Assembly: GCA_029939615.1 (NCBI GenBank)
Contig: JAOZSP010000089.1
Location: forward strand, 1 to 6,715
Direction: 5' to 3'
Source: Candidatus Izemoplasma sp.
GTDB lineage: Bacteria > Bacillota_I > Bacilli_A > Izemoplasmatales > Izemoplasmataceae
DNA: 6,715 nucleotides
The notes below the pieces were generated by a model. That model saw only the letters and a program-made list of their open reading frames with translations, had not been told where the DNA came from and searched no databases. This document shows positions 1 through 6,212 of this stretch, in pieces; position 1 is the first letter of the stretch, and each line of letters starts with the position of its first letter. A program made the position numbers and the translations under genes.

Positions 1-574
1 CTCTAAAGAACTGTCTGAAGATGTAAATAAAGATACCACTTCTAATTCCCATTCCTAATCCACTCATTAAATAAATTGATATTTCATTACCAATAAGTCC
101 TAAATCTCTAAAGTATAAATATTGTTGTAATGATAAAGCTTGAGGAGGGATGATAATTGTTAAAATAACTAATATAAATAATACATTACTACCTCTAAAT
201 CTAAGACGACTAAATGCGTACCCAGCTAAAGAAGTTGATAATATTTGTAAAAACATCGAAATTGTACTTAGTTTAATTGTATTGATTAAAGCTCTTTTAT
301 AATCTAGTACAACAGCAGCAATTTGAACATTCATTAACGACCAGTTTTGAGGAATCCATACAACTGCAGGATTATTAACATCTTCTGGTGCTCTTAATGC
401 CATTGAAATCTGTTGAATAGTTGGAAACAAAATAACAAAACATAATCCAAACAATAAGACACTTCTTGCAACAATCATTGAAATTTCTTTTGATTTTTTA
501 GAACGAACCATTTTATTTTTAGGATCATTAATATTATCTACGAAGTTCTTATATAAATTTTTAATATTATTCAT
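1..574 (-). CDS. Carbohydrate ABC transporter permease, MalG type (3' end outside window)
   Basis: This is an inner-membrane permease subunit of a binding-protein-dependent sugar importer (MalG-like, CUT1 class). From ATG at 574 the frame is open for 191 codons to the window edge without a stop. Visible family features: a charged cytoplasmic N-terminus (residues 1-30), a first membrane helix around 32-51, the P-x-N-W segment at 75-78, the helix opening ALINTIKLS (95-103), the AGYAFSRLRFRG loop (117-128), the IIPPQALSLQQYLYFRDLGL stretch (141-160), and FIYIFRQFFR (182-191), which directly precedes the EAA loop expected just outside the window. The start is set by AGGAGG 8 bases upstream. The first 8 bases overlap the end of the MalF-type gene, a usual arrangement for translationally coupled partner permeases. 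It is probably the partner of that MalF-type subunit. The family call is firm; the transported sugar is unknown. Confidence 0.93.
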   Translation of the reverse strand, partial: MNNIKNLYKNFVDNINDPKNKMVRSKKSKEISMIVARSVLLFGLCFVILFPTIQQISMALRAPEDVNNPAVVWIPQNWSLMNVQIAAVVLDYKRALINTIKLSTISMFLQILSTSLAGYAFSRLRFRGSNVLFILVILTIIIPPQALSLQQYLYFRDLGLIGNEISIYLMSGLGMGIRSGIFIYIFRQFFR

Positions 575-582
575 AGTGAGAA

Positions 583-588
583 CCTCCT
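583..588 (-). promoter_or_regulatory. Ribosome binding site of the downstream MalG-type permease
   Basis: AGGAGG lies in the last codons of the MalF-type gene (encoding the Gly-Gly before SHYE), 8 bases before ATG 574. It sets the start of the partial MalG-type gene, which overlaps the upstream stop. Confidence 0.85.
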
Positions 589-1228
589 ATCTTAAGCGCT
601 CTAGCAATAAATGCAAGTGACACTAACATAACTACTATAGTTCCAACATAAATCCATGCCATGGCGGAACTAAGTCCCCAATTCTGATGGTTTAATTCGT
701 CACTAATAATCTCACTAACTGGAGAGGTTAAGAATGTATCTACTAAAGCATAAACTGTTACTGTAACAATATGAGGAGTAACGTTTGGCAATGTAATTAA
801 CCAAAGCATTTCATAAGATGTAGCACCCTCAATTTTCGCAGCTTCATATAGATGTTTTGGAACAGATTGAATACTAGCTAAGAATAACAAGATTGGTACT
901 CCTGCTAATGATAAAATCGCATATATACGTGATATTAAATCAACTATAAAAATAATCAATCCTTCTGTCATCCCTGTTTGTAATAGATAAAACTCCAAAT
1001 CAAAGATCTTATCAATTCCCTGTTCTTCTAACATTGAAGCAATAGCATCTCCACCACCTAAAGCTGAAGCAATGGCGGCTGAATTTAATATAACAGGAAT
1101 AAAGAATATTGCACGAACAAACGCTCTTCCTCTAAATTCCATATTAAGCATAACTGCAATAAATAAACTAAAGATTAATAAAACAGGTAAGTTAATTAAA
1201 GCATCAATAGTTGTATTAATTAGTTCTA

Positions 1229-1235
1229 CTTTAAA
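1229..1235 (-). other. Canonical -1 slippery heptamer T TTA AAG before the stop of the interrupted permease
   Basis: Read on the minus strand, the upstream permease frame ends GTT TTA AAG TAG. This contains an X XXY YYZ heptamer (T TTA AAG) in the correct phase. Tandem slippage by one base would continue as GTA GAA CTA, which is the downstream permease frame, giving 93 + 220 = 313 residues. The heptamer is directly visible; its use is inference. I see no strong Shine-Dalgarno-like stimulator about 10-14 bases upstream and no obvious stable hairpin downstream, so chance occurrence in AT-rich DNA is quite possible. Confidence 0.3.
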
Positions 1236-1508
1236 ACTCGTATTTCTAGTACATGTTCATTGAATGCATAAACATAATTATCTAATCCAATAAACTCTTT
1301 TAATATTTCTCCTGCTCTCGGTGTTAACTCGTAAAAGCTATAACGTAATGACTCAAAGAAAGGAACCGCAAACAACATTGTAACTCCAATCATCCATGGT
1401 AACAAGAAAATAATTCCCCATAATAATTTTTGTTGTTTATAAGTTAATTCAATCTTCTTTTTAGGAGTAATGTTTTTCAAAGGTTTCTTAACAGTTTTAT
1501 CAGCCATC

Positions 1509-4076
1509 TTAGTCCACCTCCACAACGATATAGTCCATGGCAAGTATTTCATCTGTACCAATCGTTACATCACTTAAATTATAATTAATGATTATTTCTA
1601 ATCCGTGTGAATAAGTTACTTTATAGACATTCGTTTGCAGTTGAACATGTTCAACTAAATGTCCTTCATGAATACCAATATCATCTAGTTCATTTATAAT
1701 ATCTTCAATTGAATCTAGCCAGTTATTATAATTAGTTGATAAATAGTAATTATATGGCGTATTTCGCAATTCTTTTGAATCATCATAAGAAAGTGTGTAT
1801 TTAATATTTGATCCTGTTTCAATTACCTTCAAGAAATTATATTGAACACTTCTAGAAGTAGCTAAATTTAAGCTAGCAGTAGAATAATCAACCATTCCTG
1901 ATAAGACAAGTTGTACTAAAGGAATCTGATAATCTAGTATTGCATAAAGCGTTGTTTCTGTAGGTAAATCTGTAATAAACCCAGCATAAGGAATTGCAAA
2001 CCCTAATGGATTTGAAATCATTACTTCCTCTTCAATATTAGATAACATTGATTGTTGAATTCTTAAAGCATCTTGTTTATATAATTCTTCACCTTTAGCG
2101 TAATTTCCACCTAATACTGAACCTAGCATATCGAAAGTTAAATAGTCTTGTTCATAGTCAGCACTAAAATCATCCAATATTAATTGTAAATATAATGGAT
2201 TAATAACGTAGTCATCACTCATATAACTAAATGTTGTTTCACTATAAGGTAATTTTGATGGTAAATGGTAATTAAATAGTAATGATTGTGATCCATCAAC
2301 TCGTGTAGATGTATATCTGAAATTATCAAAAGCCTTATTATATTCAGATGTAGTCATCAGTCTAACACGAGGATATAAATTAATATTGTGCTCATCTAAA
2401 TAATCAAGAAAATCATTATAATCTCTTTTTCCTCCTAAGACCTTTTCAACATCAAAGTGATCACTAAGTGAAGCCTTCATTCCACCATTAATCATTCCGG
2501 TGTAAATAACATTTAAGTTATCAATATCTCGTGATAACAATTCATTTATTATTACTTGTGATTCTTCAAAAGTTGTCATGGAGTTATCCGAATAATGAGG
2601 AACACCTAACACAAATTCCTTTTGGTCATAAGCACCAATAAATTCAGTTGTTAAGATTGTACTATTCGTAGTATCGTCACCACTAAATTGCTCATTATCA
2701 ATTAAATAATTTTTATAAGCATTTGCGATACCAACATAACTGTTTTCTGTCTCATCTAAGAAAATATACTTAGTTGTAAAATCAGTATGAACAATATTCT
2801 CTGTATATAAATCAAGACCATAACTACTAAAACCAGTACCTAAAGTAATTGATTCACTTTCTCGCATTTTAAACGATACAAAGACTTTATTATAAGAATC
2901 TATTCTCCCAGATACATCAGCGTTTATTGTTGCCATTGTATCACCTTGTGTAATAATAGCTGCAAAAGCAGATGTTTCTTTAACCATTCCATATAATGGA
3001 ATACTAATCTTTTGTTGTTGCTCTGGCATCTTATAATCTAAGATTGCAAGATCTTCACCGTATAATCTTTTTGAATACGGCTCTTGGTAAAACTTACCAT
3101 TATTAAATTCAATTACAGCCCCACTACCATCAGGTAAAACAATATAACCTTCAGTAGCTACATCAGCTATTTCAGAAACCGCGGTTCCAAAAAGTGGGTA
3201 TAATGAAATACTCGCAATTTTAACACTACCAGGTTCCACAATTGATTCATTAATAATAGATGTTTCAATACCTTCGTCATTTAAAGAAACGTTTATCCCT
3301 ACTTCAAAAGACACTTGTTCGTATTGTTCTGTAAATCCATAAGATGCGTTTTCAGCAATTGCTTGCTCTCTTGTATAATCTAAATCTTCATAAAATACAT
3401 TAAATAATCTTTTCTTAACTAGTTTTGACATATCTTCATATTGTACTATTTCATATGCTTGTAATTCTTCATCAAACCCAGTGTAAGCAATAGCTTCTAA
3501 TAATACTCTACTATCCATCGCTTCTAATACCGCTTTTGGTAAATACTTTGGAAAATGTAGATAATCAATTTCTAAATCTTTAATTAAATAAAGCACTTGA
3601 AACCCATCATCAGTATATTTAATTTGGAATGTTCTTTCTCCAGCACTCTCTAAAATACTAGAAGGATGATAAATACTATACTTATAATTGTTAATAGTAG
3701 CTAAAGACCCAGCACTATTAAAATATGATAACTCTAATGTTGCTTTTTGTTTATCTAAAGCCGAGTTAGTTATTGTTTTTAAAGGGTCTAACTGCCAAGG
3801 ATCTAGAGTCGTTGGATTAGATTCCCAAACTATACTTGTATCTTTATCAACTACTTTGAAATATGATGTTGTTTCATCTAAATATAACTCGTAGTTGTCA
3901 TTACTTGCTGCTAATTTATTTGTATCACTTAACGTTTCAGATTCAACAAATCCTTCTTTTGAAAATGAAATTAAATCAGTTTGTGTCATTGCACTTGGGC
4001 TCATATTAAAGGCAAAAAGATATACCGAAACCAAGATTAACAATAACGCGATAATAATTATTTTATATTTTGTCAT
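1509..4076 (-). CDS. DUF5696-family membrane-anchored protein, probable glycoside-hydrolase-like TIM barrel
   Basis: The product has 855 residues. The start is ATG 4076 (MTKYK), because GGAGGT lies 7 bases upstream; the ATG at 4091 overlaps that site. Residues 5-22 form one hydrophobic helix with no cysteine lipobox, so this is an uncleaved signal anchor or signal peptide, and the bulk is extracellular. I see no cysteine in the protein. Residues about 60-460 look like beta-sandwich domains, with a VLPDGSGAVIEFNNG turn (313-327) and IANAYKNYLID (450-460). Residues about 475-750 alternate strands and helices like a TIM barrel, with YLTFDMLGS (645-653), SNPLGFAIPYAG (688-699), and a closing IPLVQLVLSGMVDYS segment (718-732). 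The end, LEIIINYNLSDV, resembles a C-terminal beta domain. This order matches my recollection of DUF5696 proteins beside sugar ABC transporters and Yip1 genes in Paenibacillus. Glycan cleavage or binding is inferred from fold and context; D649 is only a candidate catalytic residue. Confidence 0.82.
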   Translation of the reverse strand: MTKYKIIIIALLLILVSVYLFAFNMSPSAMTQTDLISFSKEGFVESETLSDTNKLAASNDNYELYLDETTSYFKVVDKDTSIVWESNPTTLDPWQLDPLKTITNSALDKQKATLELSYFNSAGSLATINNYKYSIYHPSSILESAGERTFQIKYTDDGFQVLYLIKDLEIDYLHFPKYLPKAVLEAMDSRVLLEAIAYTGFDEELQAYEIVQYEDMSKLVKKRLFNVFYEDLDYTREQAIAENASYGFTEQYEQVSFEVGINVSLNDEGIETSIINESIVEPGSVKIASISLYPLFGTAVSEIADVATEGYIVLPDGSGAVIEFNNGKFYQEPYSKRLYGEDLAILDYKMPEQQQKISIPLYGMVKETSAFAAIITQGDTMATINADVSGRIDSYNKVFVSFKMRESESITLGTGFSSYGLDLYTENIVHTDFTTKYIFLDETENSYVGIANAYKNYLIDNEQFSGDDTTNSTILTTEFIGAYDQKEFVLGVPHYSDNSMTTFEESQVIINELLSRDIDNLNVIYTGMINGGMKASLSDHFDVEKVLGGKRDYNDFLDYLDEHNINLYPRVRLMTTSEYNKAFDNFRYTSTRVDGSQSLLFNYHLPSKLPYSETTFSYMSDDYVINPLYLQLILDDFSADYEQDYLTFDMLGSVLGGNYAKGEELYKQDALRIQQSMLSNIEEEVMISNPLGFAIPYAGFITDLPTETTLYAILDYQIPLVQLVLSGMVDYSTASLNLATSRSVQYNFLKVIETGSNIKYTLSYDDSKELRNTPYNYYLSTNYNNWLDSIEDIINELDDIGIHEGHLVEHVQLQTNVYKVTYSHGLEIIINYNLSDVTIGTDEILAMDYIVVEVD
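1517..1521 (-). promoter_or_regulatory. Ribosome binding site of the MalF-type permease
   Basis: GGAGG sits inside the last codons of the DUF5696 gene, 9 bases before ATG 1507. It selects MADKTVKK as the N-terminus over two in-frame ATGs further upstream (1561 and 1552), which lie inside the preceding gene and would add an unlikely tryptophan-rich leader. Confidence 0.85.
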
Positions 4077-4083
4077 AATATTA

Positions 4084-4089
4084 ACCTCC
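4084..4089 (-). promoter_or_regulatory. Ribosome binding site deciding the DUF5696 start
   Basis: GGAGGT, 7 bases before ATG 4076, lies in the short gap after the Yip1 stop (4094). The longer in-frame ATG at 4091 overlaps this site and has no site of its own, so it is rejected as the start. Confidence 0.88.
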
Positions 4090-4093
4090 ATTT

Positions 4094-4732
4094 CTATCTC
4101 AATGAGATTTCTTCATATATCGCTACAACAAACGATATGAATTGTTGTATTAAATCAAAGAATAATAATCCTAAGAACATCATAACTAACATTGAAATTA
4201 CTGTTGCTATAAATGCTAATAGTGTTTTAGCTAATCCATATGCATGAATATTTAATATGCCCATAAATAACATCCATCCAGTTGAAACAAATGCTAAAGC
4301 CATAAGTAATTCATAAAATGCAATTTCTTCTAACGTTAATAAATTTGATAAGATAACACTTGGAAACCCAATAATAACGATTGGGAATAAAGCATACCCA
4401 GTTACCATTAATATTTCTTTATATGTTCCTTTACCTTCCATCAATGTAGTCACAGACCAGTTCCCAACTGTAAATAATACAATTAATAATAGAACTGAAA
4501 AAATTTCTTGTAAACTATTTAACATTAATGGGTTGTTTTCATTAATAATAAATCCTTCATATTGAAACTGGAAAATTCTAAAGAACGCAAATAATACTAT
4601 AAAAACAACTGCGACTGATAGTTTTCCTTTTTTATATCTTTTAAATTCTTCAAATCCATCAAACGGATGGAGTAAAACATATTTTGGAAATTTAATATAA
4701 TCATTATAAATCTTTTTAAGTTTAGTCATCAT
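4094..4732 (-). CDS. Yip1-family multi-pass membrane protein
   Basis: This is an integral membrane protein of 212 residues. The cytoplasmic N-terminus holds a short amphipathic segment and the VLLHPFDGFEEFKRYKKGK motif (19-37). Five membrane helices follow at about 38-56, 74-91, 109-129, 137-160 and 168-192. The loop after helix 2 reads GNWSVTTLMEGKGTYKEILM, and helix 3 begins TGYALFP (111-117); this W..L..GKG.(Y/F)KE....GY...P pattern is typical of bacterial Yip1 domains. The start is ATG 4732 or the adjacent ATG 4729, because AAGGAGG lies 11 bases upstream of 4732; an ATG at 4780 lies inside the preceding gene with no site. The start overlaps the end of the propeller-TPR gene by 11 bases, which suggests coupled translation. 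The biochemical role of bacterial Yip1 proteins is not established. The setting suggests an accessory to the surface proteins or transporter. Confidence 0.82.
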   Translation of the reverse strand: MMTKLKKIYNDYIKFPKYVLLHPFDGFEEFKRYKKGKLSVAVVFIVLFAFFRIFQFQYEGFIINENNPLMLNSLQEIFSVLLLIVLFTVGNWSVTTLMEGKGTYKEILMVTGYALFPIVIIGFPSVILSNLLTLEEIAFYELLMALAFVSTGWMLFMGILNIHAYGLAKTLLAFIATVISMLVMMFLGLLFFDLIQQFISFVVAIYEEISLR

Positions 4733-6197
4733 ACAAAATCGATCCTCCTTTTTTATAAGTTGAATAGATTTTAAGGCCAATTACTCCACAAGTTATAAAG
4801 ACAATAGACCCTAATATTAATCCAAAGTTTCTCTCAAGAATTTCATTACGATACCCTTTAAAAGCCTTTGAATAATAATATGTATCATGTCCTAATTTGA
4901 AATACTCCATTGCTTCTTCATATTTTTCTTGGCGTAATAATAACTTACCAATCCCATTAAAAGCAATCTCATAGTTAGAATTAATCTTAACTACTTCTTC
5001 CCATATTTCAGCTGCTTTTTCAAATTCACCTTCATCGTGATAAGCAATAGCTTGATTAACATATGCTCCAAATTCAGTTAATTGGTAAATAACAATAGTT
5101 TTAGTTCCACGATCTAAAATTAATAAATCATCACCGAAATAATCAATTGCTACACCCTCACTAAATTTATCACTTTGCGATCCTTCATCACCATTGATAT
5201 AAAGTAAATTACCTTCTCTATCATAAGTAAATAAACGAGATCTCTTTTGATCCAAAACAGTATAAATACCATTATGTGTACTACTAATATCAATTAATTC
5301 ACTTGGACCATCAATAACATAATTATTTGATCCAAGAACAAAGTGAATATCTCCCTTGGGAGGAAAGTATCCATTTCGTTTAATAACGTCAACACCTTTA
5401 GGATTAATTAACTGAATTGGATTATCAGTGTTATTTTCCGAAGTTTTTGATGTTGCGTATATAAAACTTTTTTCATCTATTGCTACATTTGTATATTCTG
5501 TTGGTAAAAATAATTGTAGTTGCGCTAATTGCGCTTCTGTCATTAAAGATCTACTAAATATTTCAAATGGTGTTAATAATATTGGGTTTACACCAGTAAA
5601 ACGATTAAATTCACCATCATAATTTATTTCCATAATTCCTTCATAAACATTTTTAGCTACAACATACATTCTTTCTGAAGAATCTACGGTAATTTTTTTA
5701 GGTTCAAATTCAATTTCATCAAATGTTTTATCATCCATATCACCATAAACACCTAAAACTTCTAAATCATGATTTAATTTAACAACACGGAAATTACCAG
5801 TATCACATATATATATACCAGTTTCTTTTACATCAATACCGTATGGTGAATCAATGGTAATATCAGAAAAATCAGTACTTCCTTCACTTGTTAAATAATC
5901 TTCATATTCATCTGATAATTCAAACGTCAAATATTCACCTACTAAACTAAATTCTTCATCGATAATAATTAAAGCATTTGTAGTAGAATCAACTACATAT
6001 ATTTGATCTTCGTAAACAACTAAATCCTCAGGAGAAGACAAAGACACACCTAAAGATTGTGCATCTAAATATGCAGCAAATGTCATACCTGGCGCTGAAT
6101 GAACAGATTCACCATAATATGAATAATTATAATTTGTAGATGTTAATTGCATTGGCATCATAACCATTAAAGACAATAACGTAAATATTTTTATCAT
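4722..6197 (-). CDS. Secreted NHL-like beta-propeller and TPR protein with C-terminal membrane anchor
   Basis: The product has 491 residues. Residues 1-20 are a hydrophobic signal peptide without a lipobox cysteine. Residues about 52-375 carry repeated blades of the NHL/six-bladed propeller type: SSPEDLVVYEDQIYVVDSTT (54-73), DSPYGIDVKETGIYICDTGN (116-135), EPKKITVDSSERMYVV (165-180), TNVAIDEKSFIYAT (236-249), SSTHNGIYTVLDQKRSRLFTY (305-325, weaker) and SEGVAIDYFGDDLLILDRGT (346-365). Two TPR units follow at about 377-410 and 411-444, the second with FNGIGKLLLRQEKYEEAMEYF. One membrane helix (459-478) and a short lysine-containing tail follow. The predicted topology places propeller and TPR outside and the tail inside. 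The start is ATG 6197, with AGGAG 10 bases upstream. Such domains usually bind ligands or partner proteins; no catalytic residue set is evident. Next to sugar permeases, a scaffold, glycan sensor or assembly factor is plausible but unproven. Confidence 0.83.
   Translation of the reverse strand: MIKIFTLLSLMVMMPMQLTSTNYNYSYYGESVHSAPGMTFAAYLDAQSLGVSLSSPEDLVVYEDQIYVVDSTTNALIIIDEEFSLVGEYLTFELSDEYEDYLTSEGSTDFSDITIDSPYGIDVKETGIYICDTGNFRVVKLNHDLEVLGVYGDMDDKTFDEIEFEPKKITVDSSERMYVVAKNVYEGIMEINYDGEFNRFTGVNPILLTPFEIFSRSLMTEAQLAQLQLFLPTEYTNVAIDEKSFIYATSKTSENNTDNPIQLINPKGVDVIKRNGYFPPKGDIHFVLGSNNYVIDGPSELIDISSTHNGIYTVLDQKRSRLFTYDREGNLLYINGDEGSQSDKFSEGVAIDYFGDDLLILDRGTKTIVIYQLTEFGAYVNQAIAYHDEGEFEKAAEIWEEVVKINSNYEIAFNGIGKLLLRQEKYEEAMEYFKLGHDTYYYSKAFKGYRNEILERNFGLILGSIVFITCGVIGLKIYSTYKKGGSILYDD
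4744..4749 (-). promoter_or_regulatory. Ribosome binding site deciding the Yip1 start
   Basis: AGGAGG lies within the last codons of the propeller-TPR gene, 11 bases before ATG 4732 and 14 before ATG 4729. It favours 4732 and rules out the in-frame ATG at 4780, which would add 16 residues read from inside the neighbouring gene. Confidence 0.82.
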
Positions 6198-6207
6198 ATC
6201 ATCATCA

Positions 6208-6212
6208 CTCCT
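6208..6212 (-). promoter_or_regulatory. Ribosome binding site of the propeller-TPR gene
   Basis: AGGAG overlaps the TAG stop of the upstream permease (6213-6211) and lies 10 bases before ATG 6197. The spacer is a short GAT repeat (GATGATGAT). The stop-overlapping site indicates coupling to translation of the permease. Confidence 0.75.

Larger units (their letters stand above)
567..1507 (-). pseudogene. Sugar ABC transporter permease, MalF/LplB type, interrupted by a one-base frameshift
   Basis: This is the first permease subunit of a CUT1-type sugar importer, split over two frames. The N-terminal part starts at ATG 1507 (MADKTVKK), with GGAGG 9 bases upstream and only one base after the DUF5696 stop. 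It runs through a lysine-rich tail, a membrane helix (LLWGIIFLLPWMIG) and the family's GLDNYVYAF, then stops at TAG 1228-1226. The C-terminal part is open from just after a TGA at 1259-1257 to TAA at 569-567. It carries LPVLLIFSLFIA, FRGRAFVRAIFFIPVIL, GVPILLFLASIQSVP, and the ATPase-contacting EAA loop EAAKIEGATSYEMLWLITLP. The frames join by a -1 shift, or by adding one base, somewhere between about 1256 and 1229, giving about 313 residues, normal for the family. The ATG at 1151 has no ribosome binding site, so an independent C-terminal gene is unlikely. It may be a real mutation, a sequencing or assembly error, or recoding. Confidence 0.88.

Noticed and set aside
567..1151. Independent short permease gene starting at ATG 1151
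   Set aside because: The reading frame continues upstream of this ATG with family-typical sequence (LPVLLIFSLFIA), and no ribosome binding site precedes it. It is the C-terminal part of the frameshifted permease.
1072..1263. Plus-strand open frame of 63 codons
   Set aside because: It lies antisense to the permease gene, where strong family motifs are read on the minus strand. It has no ribosome binding site or recognisable protein features.
4077..4093. Possible internal promoter or terminator between Yip1 and DUF5696
   Set aside because: The gap is only 17 bases and is filled by the ribosome binding site; there is no room for a promoter and no hairpin with a T run.
3688..4140. Two consecutive plus-strand open frames (68 and 81 codons)
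   Set aside because: Both are antisense to the start of the DUF5696 gene and the end of the Yip1 gene. Their hydrophobic look mirrors the membrane anchor on the other strand, and neither has a convincing start.
5428..5622. Plus-strand open frame of 64 codons
   Set aside because: It is antisense to the propeller region of the 491-residue gene, with no start signal and no protein family resemblance.
6198..6206. GATGATGAT repeat between ribosome binding site and start, as a possible phase-variation switch
   Set aside because: Only three units are present, too few for frequent slippage, and the repeat lies in a spacer of normal length.
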